NCBI GenBank assembly: GCA_946479505.1
Contig: CAMLGC010000062.1
Span: 1-15,558 of the forward strand
DNA length: 15,558 nt
Direction of reading: 5' to 3'
Source: an uncultured Sphingomonadaceae bacterium
GTDB lineage: Bacteria > Pseudomonadota > Alphaproteobacteria > Sphingomonadales > Sphingomonadaceae
The position numbers and the translations under genes were made by a program. The notes under the pieces are model-generated. The model worked only from the letters and a program-made list of their open reading frames with translations, was not told the DNA's origin and did no database searches. Positions within the stretch are counted from its first letter, which is position 1. Every line of letters begins with the position of its first letter. This document shows, piece after piece, positions 1 through 7,878 of this stretch.

Positions 1-651
1 GAAGCTGCCGAACACCATCCACTGCCGCCCGTCGGCGCTCTCGGCGATGCTGGGGTCGATCGCGTTATAGTCGTCGCTCGCGTCGGAGCCGATCACGATG
101 CCCTGGTCGGTCCATCCGTAATCGGCAGCCGCCGGATCGAGCGTCGGCGAGGTCGTCAGCCCGATCGCCGACACGTTCGAACCGAACGTGGAGACGGTGT
201 AATAGAGCCGGTATTCGCCGCCCTCGTGCCAGATCGCGGGCGCCCAGACGCCGCTCGTCCCCGGCACACGGGTCTGCGCCCATTGCGGGATCGCCTGATA
301 GACCGCGCCGAGCAGTTCCCAATCGACCAGATCGTGCGACCGGCGGATCGGGATCAGCCCCGGCGCCTCGCCGACCTGGCTCGTCGAATAGATGTAGTAA
401 TCGCCGTCTGCCGCGATGATCGCAGGGTCGTGGACGGGCACGATGTTGCCGGTCGGATCCTGGGGCGGAGTCGGCGTGGGTGTGGGCGTCGGCGTCGGCG
501 TGGGGGTCGGAGTCGGCGACGGGCTGGGCGTGGGTGTCGGGGTGGGCGCCGGCGTGACGACCGGCCCCGAACTGCCGCCGTCGCCTCCGCCGCACGCGGC
601 GAGTGCCGCGCAGAGCAGCATCGCCGATGCGTTTCCAACAAACCGCCGCAT
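1..651 (-). CDS. GH43 endo-1,5-alpha-L-arabinanase, lipoprotein (3' part beyond window)
   Basis: Predicted extracellular or surface enzyme that cuts the alpha-1,5 backbone of pectic arabinan. The frame is open to base 1, giving 217 residues of the N-terminal part. I see a lipoprotein signal with lipobox LAAC (acyl Cys20), a Gly/Ser stretch, then a Pro-Thr/Ser-Pro linker (about residues 33-63), then the start of a five-bladed propeller. The propeller has HDP (Asp75, the expected general base), [17 protein letters not shown], and NAIDPS (Asp199, the expected pKa modulator); this combination is typical of GH43 endo-arabinanases rather than xylosidases. The catalytic acid Glu and the C-terminus lie outside the window. 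ATG 651 is preceded by AGGGAG at a good distance. It follows the TonB receptor gene by 61 bp on the same strand, so it is probably in that operon. Family assignment is firm; endo mode is inferred from motif likeness. Confidence 0.9.
   Translation of the reverse strand, partial: MRRFVGNASAMLLCAALAACGGGDGGSSGPVVTPAPTPTPTPSPSPTPTPTPTPTPTPTPTPPQDPTGNIVPVHDPAIIAADGDYYIYSTSQVGEAPGLIPIRRSHDLVDWELLGAVYQAIPQWAQTRVPGTSGVWAPAIWHEGGEYRLYYTVSTFGSNVSAIGLTTSPTLDPAAADYGWTDQGIVIGSDASDDYNAIDPSIAESADGRQWMVFGSF
463..555 (-). repeat. Pro-Thr/Ser-Pro linker-coding tandem repeat
   Basis: Fifteen consecutive dipeptides (TP, with one AP and two SP) are encoded by near-repeats of six bases such as CCGACG and CCCACG, directly after the lipoprotein signal of the GH43 enzyme. 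Such linkers hold a catalytic domain away from the membrane anchor. The repetitive DNA may change length between strains. The opposite strand reads as a false Gly-Val repeat frame. Confidence 0.85.
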
Positions 652-676
652 CGTCGTCTCCCTGTGTCGGGTTACC

Positions 677-701
677 GGGGCACGGCACGCCGCCGTGCCC
701 C
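677..701 (-). other. Intercistronic hairpin between the TonB receptor and GH43 genes
   Basis: A perfect 10-bp inverted repeat (GGGGCACGGC / GCCGTGCCCC) with a 5-base loop lies between the receptor stop codon and the ribosome binding site of the GH43 gene. On the minus strand no U tract follows, so it is not a classic intrinsic terminator. Structures of this kind between cistrons often stabilise the upstream mRNA or reduce downstream expression. That would give more receptor than enzyme, which is inference here. Confidence 0.7.
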
Positions 702-712
702 GTCGCAGAGCC

Positions 713-3574
713 TCAGTTGAAGCTGTACCGGACCCCAAGCGCGAAGGTGCGCGCGAGCAGCGTGCTGCCGAGATTGTCGGTGTCGAAGCCGCCGGCATCG
801 TCGAACCGGTAATAGCTCTGCTGCACCTCGTTGGTCAGGTTGGTCGCGTCGAACGTGACCCCCAGCCGCTTGGTGATGTCGTAGGTGAGCTGGAAGTCGA
901 GGCTCCGCTCGGGCACGCGCCAGACGCCGATCGGGTTGGCGAACAGCCGCGCTTCGTTGTTCGAGAGGAAGTTCTTGCGCCACACATAGGAAAGCCGCAC
1001 CCCGATCGGGTCGCGATCATAGGCGAGCGTCACGTTGTACGATAGGTCGGAGACGCCGAAGAAGTCGGTCCGCTCCTGTCCCACGACATTGCCGTTGATG
1101 TCCACCTGCGGGATGTTCTGCGACGAATCGAGCACCGTCAGGCTGCCCTGCACGCCCAGGCCCTTGAGAATGCCCGGCAGGTAATCGGGGAAGTAGAGCG
1201 CGCCCACCTCGATACCCTTGAGCACGCCGTCCGAGGCGTTCTGCGGCCGGGTGACGAGGAAGGTATCGGTGTTGAGCCCGGTTCCCGACACCTGCACAAG
1301 CGACGTGATCGGCACCACCAGCCCCTCGATCTCGCGCCGGAAGAGCGTGGTGTAGATCGCGCTGTCGCGATCGAAATACCATTCGAACGACAGGTCGTAG
1401 TTGGTCGATTCGGTCGAGCGCAGATTGGGGTTGCCGCCCGAACCCGAACCGTAGCCGACCTGCGTCAGGTCGCCGGTCAGGTTGAAGTTGGAATTGAGGT
1501 CGCCGAACGCCGGTCGCCGCAGCGTCTTGCCGAAGTTGAAGCGCACGCGCAGCTTGTCGGTGATGTCGTAGATCGCGGTCGCGCTCGGCAGCAGCTTCGA
1601 CGTCGTCTGCGAATCGGCGCTCATCGCCAGCGAATAGCGATCGGTGAACGCCAGATCGGTGTCGACATCGACATAGCGCACGCCCGCCTGGAGCCGCAGC
1701 GGCCGCCCGAAGACGGTGAGCTCGCCGTCCGCCTGGATGTAGGCAGCCATCGAGATCTCGTCGATGTCGAACGTCCGCACCAGCGACAGATCGTCGCTGA
1801 GCAGGATGCCCGGATCGACCGACGAGCGATAGAGCTCCCGGATCTCGTCGGCATGATCGTAGATGTAATAGCCGTTGGGCACGATCCACGAGGTCGGCAC
1901 ATTGGCGCGGCCGTTGAAGAAATCGTCGTTGAGGTACTGGATGCCTTCGGGCAGCGAGCTGAACAGCACGTTGAGCGCCGGCGCATCCTGGCCGCGCACC
2001 GATGCCGATGCCTTGCGGTCGTCGTAGCGGATGCCGACCTTGACCTGCCGCAGGAACCCGCTGTCGAAATCCTTGCGCCCGTCGAGCCGGAAGGTCCAGG
2101 CCGAGCCGTCGGAACGGTTGGCGTTGTCGTAGAACTCGCCCACCGACCATGCGCCGGGATCGGTCAACAGCGAATTATCGCTGAAATTATATGCGGGGAA
2201 GCCATTGCCCGTATTGAAATCGACGGTGATCTGCGGCGCAACGCGGTTGATGCGCATCGCCATGAACTGCGATTCGTTGGTGCTGTCCTGATACGATAGG
2301 TCGGCCGAAATGTGCGCGGTCTCGCCCACGTCCCATTGGCCGTTGAGCGCATAGACGAAGCTGTCGGTGCTGCTCTTGGTGAAATCGCCGCTGTTGAACC
2401 CGAACACGTCGCCGACGGTGCGCGTCTTGATGATGTTGGTGCCGGGATAGACGCTGATCGTGTCGCCCGGATTGGGCCCCAGGCTGCCCCACCAGTCGAC
2501 GAAGCTGAAGAACAGATTGTTGAAGGTCGTCTCGCGATAGCCCGCCCAGAACACCTCTGCCGTATAGACCGAGCTCGAATTGGGCGACCATTGCAGCGCC
2601 GCATTGACCGACGGCCGCTTGCGGTCGCCCTTCAGGTCGGGGCTGAAGACCGCGTCGCGCGCCAGATAATAGGGCGTCTCGATGCCGTTGAGGATGAAGG
2701 TCGATCCCGCCTCGTCGGGAAGGCCCCGATCGAGCCCCGGCTGCCATGCGCCGGTGTCGGGAAACACGCGCTGAAGCGGCGTGAAGCCGGTGCCCGGCGG
2801 CGGGTTTTCGGTCACGAACGGCACCAGCGCGCCCGCGGTGATGCTCATGTCGCGATATTTGGTGCGCGCATAGCTGCCGTTCACCAGCAGCCCGATGTCG
2901 CCGATCCCCGTCTCCCAGCGATCGCTCACCAACAGGCTGACGTTCGGATTGAAGCTGTCGGCCTGCTCGTTGTAGATTCCGCGCGCGACCGCCGACACCG
3001 CGAAGCCGTCGAAATCGAACGGGCGGCGCGTCATCACATCGATCTGGCCGGCAAGCCCGGTTTCGATCTGCTCGGCGGCGCGGGTCTTGTAAACGTCGAT
3101 GCGTTTGACGAGCGTCGCCGCAATGTCCTGCAACGCGAACGAGCGCCCCGCCGCGGTGAAGATTTCGCGCCCGTTCAAAGTGGTCAGCGGATCGGGCAGG
3201 CCGCGGATGGACAGCGTCGATGCTTCGCCGCCGCCGCGGTTGGTCACCTGCACGCCCGAGATGCGCTGGAGCGCCTCGACGACGTTGTTGTCGGGAAGCT
3301 TGCCGACATCCTCGGCGACGACCGATTCAACGACCTGTTCCGAATTGCGCTTGACCTGGAGCGCCTTGACGAAGCTCGCGCGGACGCCGGTGACGACGAT
3401 ATCGGTGCTGGGCTGCACCGCCGTCGAAACGTCTTGCGCCTGATCGTCGGCGGTGGTCTGAGCCTGCTGTTGCGGCTGGTCGGCGGCATCGGTCGTCTGT
3501 GCGATCGCCGGGCTGCCCGCAGCAGCCAGGCCGATCAGCGACGCGGAACACAGAATTGCGAACTTCGCAGCCAT
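713..3574 (-). CDS. TonB-dependent outer-membrane receptor, probably for arabino-oligosaccharides
   Basis: This 953-residue protein matches the Caulobacter/Xanthomonas type of TonB-dependent receptor. A Sec signal peptide ends near SPAIA (cleavage about residue 25). A Gln/Asp-rich spacer follows, then a TonB-box-like DIVVTG (58-63), a plug domain (about 76-187, with [22 protein letters not shown] and LNGRE), and a long 22-stranded-type beta barrel ending in an alternating aromatic strand (GVRYSFN). I see no STN signalling domain, so it is probably not an anti-sigma-coupled receptor. The start ATG 3574 has GGGGAG about 6 bases upstream. Family is certain. The substrate is inferred only from neighbours: an endo-arabinanase downstream and two arabinofuranosidases divergent. 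It would use the proton-motive force through TonB-ExbBD, which are not in this window. Confidence 0.93.
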   Translation of the reverse strand: MAAKFAILCSASLIGLAAAGSPAIAQTTDAADQPQQQAQTTADDQAQDVSTAVQPSTDIVVTGVRASFVKALQVKRNSEQVVESVVAEDVGKLPDNNVVEALQRISGVQVTNRGGGEASTLSIRGLPDPLTTLNGREIFTAAGRSFALQDIAATLVKRIDVYKTRAAEQIETGLAGQIDVMTRRPFDFDGFAVSAVARGIYNEQADSFNPNVSLLVSDRWETGIGDIGLLVNGSYARTKYRDMSITAGALVPFVTENPPPGTGFTPLQRVFPDTGAWQPGLDRGLPDEAGSTFILNGIETPYYLARDAVFSPDLKGDRKRPSVNAALQWSPNSSSVYTAEVFWAGYRETTFNNLFFSFVDWWGSLGPNPGDTISVYPGTNIIKTRTVGDVFGFNSGDFTKSSTDSFVYALNGQWDVGETAHISADLSYQDSTNESQFMAMRINRVAPQITVDFNTGNGFPAYNFSDNSLLTDPGAWSVGEFYDNANRSDGSAWTFRLDGRKDFDSGFLRQVKVGIRYDDRKASASVRGQDAPALNVLFSSLPEGIQYLNDDFFNGRANVPTSWIVPNGYYIYDHADEIRELYRSSVDPGILLSDDLSLVRTFDIDEISMAAYIQADGELTVFGRPLRLQAGVRYVDVDTDLAFTDRYSLAMSADSQTTSKLLPSATAIYDITDKLRVRFNFGKTLRRPAFGDLNSNFNLTGDLTQVGYGSGSGGNPNLRSTESTNYDLSFEWYFDRDSAIYTTLFRREIEGLVVPITSLVQVSGTGLNTDTFLVTRPQNASDGVLKGIEVGALYFPDYLPGILKGLGVQGSLTVLDSSQNIPQVDINGNVVGQERTDFFGVSDLSYNVTLAYDRDPIGVRLSYVWRKNFLSNNEARLFANPIGVWRVPERSLDFQLTYDITKRLGVTFDATNLTNEVQQSYYRFDDAGGFDTDNLGSTLLARTFALGVRYSFN

Positions 3575-3588
3575 CGGATCTCCCCTCT

Positions 3589-3601
3589 CCCGAAAATCGG
3601 G
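3589..3601 (-). other. Small hairpin beside the receptor ribosome binding site
   Basis: The palindrome CCCGA-AAA-TCGGG (5-bp stem, 3-base loop) sits just upstream of the GGAGAGGGGAG ribosome binding region of the receptor gene. It could affect translation initiation or leader stability. The stem is short, so chance is possible. Confidence 0.35.
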
Positions 3602-3639
3602 CGGTTCGACGACGTTGTCGCGCTCCCGCCCCGGTCATT

Positions 3640-3649
3640 ACTCAGACAT
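3640..3649 (-). promoter_or_regulatory. Candidate operator copy A (ATGTCTGAGT) at the receptor promoter
   Basis: On the minus strand ATGTCTGAGT starts immediately after the predicted -10 TATAAA, so it overlaps the expected transcription start. The identical 10-mer occurs in the same position relative to the -10 of the divergent arabinofuranosidase gene (3809-3818). A repressor bound here would block initiation. The binding protein is unknown. Confidence 0.5.
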
Positions 3650-3679
3650 TTTATAGAGAGGGGATGGAGCCGCGCGCAA
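3650..3679 (-). promoter_or_regulatory. Predicted promoter of the TonB receptor / GH43 operon
   Basis: Minus-strand -10 TATAAA (3655-3650) and -35-like TTGCGC (3679-3674) are separated by 18 bases. The leader would be about 70 nt. The -10 is strong and the -35 matches moderately. The -35 overlaps the AAGCGCTT palindrome. Confidence 0.5.
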
Positions 3680-3685
3680 GCGCTT
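3678..3685. promoter_or_regulatory. LacI-type palindrome AAGCGCTT
   Basis: A perfect 8-bp palindrome with central CG, the usual core of operators bound by LacI-family sugar regulators, overlaps the predicted -35 of the receptor promoter. Its position fits repression. An 8-bp palindrome in high-GC DNA can occur by chance, and no LacI gene is in the window. Confidence 0.35.
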
Positions 3686-3695
3686 TGTTGCATTC

Positions 3696-3703
3696 CTCAG
3701 ACA
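3696..3703 (-). promoter_or_regulatory. Candidate operator copy C (TGTCTGAG)
   Basis: This is a third copy of the 8-base core of the shared motif, on the minus strand, 55 bp upstream of copy A. Its flanks (TTTTGTCTGAGGAA) partly resemble the other copies. It may be an auxiliary site for looping or cooperative binding. Confidence 0.35.
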
Positions 3704-3785
3704 AAACCATTCGAGTGTTGCGCCAAACCCACTGCGGACCCGCGCTCAGGCTTTCCGCGCATCGGGCCCGCCGTGCCGGCAACGA

Positions 3786-3811
3786 TTGACCTTTGCCGTC
3801 GAGGCTATATG
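3786..3811 (+). promoter_or_regulatory. Predicted promoter of the arabinofuranosidase operon
   Basis: TTGACCT (3786-3792) and GCTATATG (3804-3811) are separated by 11 bases, matching the Caulobacter housekeeping pattern TTGACgS-N10-14-GCTAnAWC. The implied leader to the GH51 ATG is about 100 nt. Confidence 0.6.
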
Positions 3812-3818
3812 TCTGAGT
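3809..3818 (+). promoter_or_regulatory. Candidate operator copy B (ATGTCTGAGT) at the arabinofuranosidase promoter
   Basis: This 10-mer is identical to copy A, on the opposite strand, and overlaps the end of the predicted -10 and the expected start of transcription. Similarity continues a few bases further (GAGTTAA here, GAGTAA in copy A). Confidence 0.5.
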
Positions 3819-3917
3819 TAAACGTCGGCGCGGTGCGGATGCGCACGCCGAACGCATCCAATTCAACGACATGCCGAATCGCGAACCCGCGGCGGCACAC
3901 GACGGAGGGGATCACGT

Positions 3918-5471
3918 ATGAAGATGTGGACACGCGCAGCGCTCTCGGCCGCGGCGGCGGTGATGGCGATCACGCCCGCCATCGCGCAGGAGCCCGCCCG
4001 GGTTTCGGTCGCGATCGACTTCGATTCGCCGGGCGCGCGAATCGAGCCGGCGATCCAGGGCCAGTTCGCCGAGGATCTCGGCCGCGGCCTCTATGACGGC
4101 ATCTGGGTCGGCCCCGCGTCGAAGATCCCCAACGTCGACGGCTATCGCAGCGACGTCCTCGCCGCGCTCCAGAAGCTCCACATCCCCGTCGTCCGCTGGC
4201 CGGGCGGCTGCTTCGCCGACCAGTACGACTGGCGCGACGGGATCGGCCCCCGCGACGAGCGCCCGGTGCGGATCAACTATACCTGGGGCGGCGTCACCTA
4301 CGACAACAGCTTCGGCACCAACGAATTCATGAACTATGCCGAGCGGCTCGGCGCCGACGCCTATGTGGCGGGCAACATGGGCTCGATGTCGCCGCATTCG
4401 ATGCAGCAATGGATCGAATACATGACCGCCGACGGCAATTCGGCGCTCGCCAAGCAGCGCCGCGCCAACGGCCGCGACAAGCCGTGGACCAACCTCAAAT
4501 ATTTCGGCGTCGGCAACGAGACGTGGGGCTGCGGCGGCAACATGACCGCCGAGTTCGCCGCCGATCTCCACCGCCGCTATGCCACGTTCGTCCAGCGCTC
4601 GTCGCCGGCGGGTCCGATCGTCAAGGTCGCCTCGGGCGCGAACAGCGAAGATTATCAGTGGACCGAGGTGCTGATGCGCGACGCCGGGCGCCAGATGGAT
4701 GCGCTCAGCCTGCATTACTACACCTTCCCCGGCTCGTGGGAGCACAAGGGCCCCGCCACCGGCTTCGCCGAGCCCGCCTGGGCCTCGACGCTCGCGCACG
4801 CGCTCCACATGGACGAGCTCGTCACCAGGCATTCGGCAATCATGGACAAATACGATCCCGAAAAGCGCGTCGCGCTCTATGTCGACGAATGGGGCACCTG
4901 GTACGATCAGGAACCCGGCTCGCACCCCGGCTTCCTCTACCAGCAGAACTCGCTGCGAGATGCCGAGGTCGCCGCGCTCACGCTCAACATCTTCCACCGC
5001 CACACCGATCGCGTGAAGCTCGCTGCGATCGCGCAGATGGTCAACGTCCTCCAGGCGATGATCCTCACCGACGGCGACCGCATGCTGCTGACGCCGACCT
5101 ATCACGTCTTCAGCATGTACGTGCCGTTCCAGGGCGCGACCCCCTACCCCGCCACGGTCGAGGGACCGCGCTACGAACAGGGCGAGTATGACCTGCCGAT
5201 GGTGGACGTGTCGGCCGCACGCGGCACCGACGGCAGGCTCTATCTGTCGCTCGTCAACCTCGATCCGAACCGCGCCGCGCATGTGACGACCGGCCTCACC
5301 GGCACCGCGACCGGCCGCATCCTGACCGGCTCCGCGATCGACACGCACAACACCTTCGACGCGCCCGACACCATCCACCCGGTCGCCTATTCGGGCGTCC
5401 AGGCGGGCGGCAAGCTGGCGTTCGACCTCCCGGCGAAGTCGGTCGCGGTGGTCGCGGTGATGCAGCGCTGA
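3918..5471 (+). CDS. GH51 alpha-L-arabinofuranosidase, secreted
   Basis: This 517-residue enzyme removes terminal alpha-L-arabinofuranosyl units from arabinan, arabinoxylan or oligosaccharides by a retaining mechanism. A Sec signal peptide ends at AIA (about residue 23), so it is probably periplasmic. GH51 motifs are clear: QGQFAEDLGRGLYDGIW (47-63), VRWPGGCFAD (92-101), NEFMNYAERLGA (135-146), GVGNETWGCGG with acid/base Glu201, and VDEWGTWYD with nucleophile Glu324. A C-terminal beta-sandwich follows (VVDVSAARG-like to the end). Length matches the family. ATG 3918 is preceded by GGAGGGG with 7-base spacing. Its stop overlaps the next start (TGATG), which suggests translational coupling. It is divergent from the TonB receptor and shares the operator-like motif with it. 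Confidence in the family is very high; natural substrate preference is inferred. Confidence 0.95.
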   Translation: MKMWTRAALSAAAAVMAITPAIAQEPARVSVAIDFDSPGARIEPAIQGQFAEDLGRGLYDGIWVGPASKIPNVDGYRSDVLAALQKLHIPVVRWPGGCFADQYDWRDGIGPRDERPVRINYTWGGVTYDNSFGTNEFMNYAERLGADAYVAGNMGSMSPHSMQQWIEYMTADGNSALAKQRRANGRDKPWTNLKYFGVGNETWGCGGNMTAEFAADLHRRYATFVQRSSPAGPIVKVASGANSEDYQWTEVLMRDAGRQMDALSLHYYTFPGSWEHKGPATGFAEPAWASTLAHALHMDELVTRHSAIMDKYDPEKRVALYVDEWGTWYDQEPGSHPGFLYQQNSLRDAEVAALTLNIFHRHTDRVKLAAIAQMVNVLQAMILTDGDRMLLTPTYHVFSMYVPFQGATPYPATVEGPRYEQGEYDLPMVDVSAARGTDGRLYLSLVNLDPNRAAHVTTGLTGTATGRILTGSAIDTHNTFDAPDTIHPVAYSGVQAGGKLAFDLPAKSVAVVAVMQR

Positions 5472-7804
5472 TGCTGTCGCGGCGCGGCTTTCTCGGGTCG
5501 GCGAGCGTGGTTGCGCTGGCCGGCCCGATGGCGGCGCGCGCCGCGATTGCCGGCCCCCGCATCCGCGTCGAGCCGGTCCCGCTCGAGGCGGTCCGGCTCG
5601 GCCCCTCGCCTTTCCGCGACGCGGTCGAGAAGAACCGCGACTTCCTTCTCTCGCTCGATCCCGACCGGCTGCTCCACAATTTCCGCGCGAGCGCCGGGTT
5701 GAAGCCGAAAGCGCCCGTCTATGGCGGCTGGGAAGCGCGCGGCATCGCCGGCCATTCGCTCGGCCATTACCTGTCGGCCTGTTCGCTGATGCACGCGCAG
5801 ACCGGCGACACCGCGGTCCGGAACCGCATCGCCACCATCGTCGCCGAGCTTGCCGCATGCCAGCGCGCGCACGGCGACGGCTATATCGGCGGCACCACGG
5901 TCGAGCGCGACGGCAAGGTGGTGGACGGCAAGATCGTCTTCGAGGAAGTCCGCCGCCACATCATCCGCACCGGCGGATTCGACATCAACGGCGGCTGGGT
6001 GCCGCTCTATACCTGGCACAAGGTCCATGCCGGGCTGATCGACGCCTACCGCATCGGCGAGATCGAGGCCGCGCTGCCGGTGATGCTCGGCATGGCCGGC
6101 TATCTCGCGACCATCCTCGAAGGGCTGAGCGACGCCGAGATGCAGAAGCTGCTCGCGTCCGAATATGGCGGCCTCAACGAAAGCTACGCCAACACCTTCG
6201 CGATCACCGGCGATCCGCGCTGGCTGCGCGTCGCCGAGCGCATCCACGACCGCAAGGTGCTCGATCCGCTCGCCGCCGAGCGCGACCAGCTCGCCGGCCT
6301 CCACGCCAATACCCAGATCCCCAAGCTGATCGGCCTCGCCCGCCTCTACGAGCTGAACGGCAATCGCGATCACCAGACCGCTGCGCGCTTCTTCCGCGAC
6401 GCGGTGGTCCGCCACCACAGCTACGTCATCGGCGGCAATTCGGAGCGCGAGCATTTCGGCCCGCCCGACACGATCTCTCCGTTCATCACCGAACGCACGT
6501 GCGAGGCGTGCAACAGCTACAACATGCTCAAGCTCACGCGGCACGTGTACGGCTGGGCGCCCGATGCCGCGCTGTTCGATTTCTACGAGCGCGTTCACCT
6601 CAACCACATCCTTGCGCACCAGAACCCCGGAACGGGCATGTTCGCCTATTTCATGCCGCTATCGGCCGGCGCGCGCCGCACCTGGTCCACCCACGACGAC
6701 AGCTTTTGGTGCTGCGTCGGCTCGGGGATGGAGAGCCATTCGAAACACGGCGATTCGATCTACTGGCACGACGCGAGCACGCTCTACGTCAACCTGTTCA
6801 TCCCCTCGACGCTGCGCTGGGACGGCTGGCGCCTCGATCTCGCGACGCGCTTCCCCTTCGAGGACCGCGTCACGCTCACCATCGTCGAACCCGGCAAGTC
6901 CCGAGACCTCGCGATCCGTCTCCCCGGCTGGGCGAAGGACCCGAGCATCGCGATCAACGGCGCGCCCGCCGCGATCGAGCGCCGCGACGGCTATGCCCTG
7001 CTCCGCCGCCGCTGGCGCGCGGGCGACCGGATCACGCTCACGCTGCCGATGGCGCTCAAGGCCGAGCCGACCCCCGACGATCCCGATCTCGTCGCCTACA
7101 CCCACGGCCCGGTCGTCCTCTGCGCCGATCTCGGCTCGGCGGACGCCCCCTTCGATCAACTCCCGCCCACGCTCGTCGCCGCCGATACCGGCGCGGCACT
7201 CACCGCCATCGACGCCGCCGCGCACCGCTTCCGCATGGCCGATGCGCGCCCCGAGCCTGCCGCGCTCGTCCCCTTCTTCGCGCAATACGATCGCCGCACC
7301 GCGGTCTATTTCCCGACCTTCACCGCCGAACGCTGGGCCGCCGAGGAATCCGCCTTCGTCGCCGATCAGCGCGCCAAGGCCGCGCTCGCCGGGCGCACCG
7401 TCGACGCGCTCCAGCTCGGCGAGCAGCAGCCCGAGCAGGACCACGCCTTCGCCTCGAACCAGAGCGACCTCCTCTCCTGGGGCGGCCGCGCCGGGCGGCA
7501 GGCCTGGTGGGGCGTCGGCAACTATCTCGAATTCGACCTCGCCGTCCGCCTCGGCCCGATGGCGCTGCGCGCGCTCTATTGGGGCGAAGAGATCGACAAG
7601 GACTTCGTCATCCAGGTCGACGGCCACCAGATCGCCGAGGAACGTCGCGCCGAACCGCCGGTGAAGGAGTTCGTCGCCAAGGATTACCCGATCCCACCCG
7701 AACTCACCCAGGGCAAGAACAAGGTCCGCATCCGCATCGAAACCCGCGGCACCGACGCCCCGGTGTACGAAGCCCGCATGCTCGAGGCCGAACCGCGCCG
7801 ATAA
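5471..7804 (+). CDS. GH127-type beta-L-arabinofuranosidase (DUF1680), Tat-exported
   Basis: This 777-residue protein belongs to the DUF1680/GH127 clan, whose characterised members release beta-L-arabinofuranose with a Zn-bound cysteine nucleophile. A twin-arginine signal (SRRGFLGS, residues 3-10, then a hydrophobic stretch) implies export in folded form, which suits a metalloenzyme. Visible family features are GHSLGHYLSA (94-103), GGWVPLYTWHKVHAGL (174-189), GGLNESYANTF (233-243), Glu327 in SEREHF as the likely acid/base, CEACNSYNMLKL with Glu345 and Cys347, and SFWCCVGSGMESHSKHGDSIY with Cys414-Cys415, equivalent to the catalytic and Zn-binding cysteines. The region after about residue 600 is the extra C-terminal beta-rich part found in long family members. 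Translation is probably coupled to the GH51 gene by a 1-base overlap. Clan relatives include other specificities, so the exact linkage is inferred. Confidence 0.88.
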   Translation: MLSRRGFLGSASVVALAGPMAARAAIAGPRIRVEPVPLEAVRLGPSPFRDAVEKNRDFLLSLDPDRLLHNFRASAGLKPKAPVYGGWEARGIAGHSLGHYLSACSLMHAQTGDTAVRNRIATIVAELAACQRAHGDGYIGGTTVERDGKVVDGKIVFEEVRRHIIRTGGFDINGGWVPLYTWHKVHAGLIDAYRIGEIEAALPVMLGMAGYLATILEGLSDAEMQKLLASEYGGLNESYANTFAITGDPRWLRVAERIHDRKVLDPLAAERDQLAGLHANTQIPKLIGLARLYELNGNRDHQTAARFFRDAVVRHHSYVIGGNSEREHFGPPDTISPFITERTCEACNSYNMLKLTRHVYGWAPDAALFDFYERVHLNHILAHQNPGTGMFAYFMPLSAGARRTWSTHDDSFWCCVGSGMESHSKHGDSIYWHDASTLYVNLFIPSTLRWDGWRLDLATRFPFEDRVTLTIVEPGKSRDLAIRLPGWAKDPSIAINGAPAAIERRDGYALLRRRWRAGDRITLTLPMALKAEPTPDDPDLVAYTHGPVVLCADLGSADAPFDQLPPTLVAADTGAALTAIDAAAHRFRMADARPEPAALVPFFAQYDRRTAVYFPTFTAERWAAEESAFVADQRAKAALAGRTVDALQLGEQQPEQDHAFASNQSDLLSWGGRAGRQAWWGVGNYLEFDLAVRLGPMALRALYWGEEIDKDFVIQVDGHQIAEERRAEPPVKEFVAKDYPIPPELTQGKNKVRIRIETRGTDAPVYEARMLEAEPRR

Positions 7805-7878
7805 CTTTCTGGAATCAACGCGAGGAAGTCGCCCTTTGGTCTAGCGTCGAGCGCCTAAAGCGGCGGTCACCGTGAACG
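7805..7878. other. Short intergenic gap between convergent genes
   Basis: The arabinan operon and the DUF4268 gene converge here. I see no strong stem-loop followed by a T run in either direction, so no intrinsic terminator is called. Confidence 0.4.

Noticed and set aside
463..555. Tandem six-base repeats as a CRISPR-like or non-coding repeat array
   Set aside because: There are no spacers. The repeats keep the reading frame of a lipoprotein linker.
416..1045. Plus-strand frame with Gly-Val repeats
   Set aside because: It is the complement of the Pro-Thr linker of the GH43 lipoprotein and the 3' end of the receptor gene.
2312..4096. 594-residue plus-strand open frame opposite the receptor gene
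   Set aside because: It is antisense to a clear TonB receptor. Its composition (Arg, Ala, Asp, His rich) is a product of high-GC codon bias and it has no family likeness.
3912..5858. 648-residue minus-strand open frame opposite the GH51 and GH127 genes
   Set aside because: Shadow frame of two well-supported enzymes; it spans their junction and shows no domain motif.
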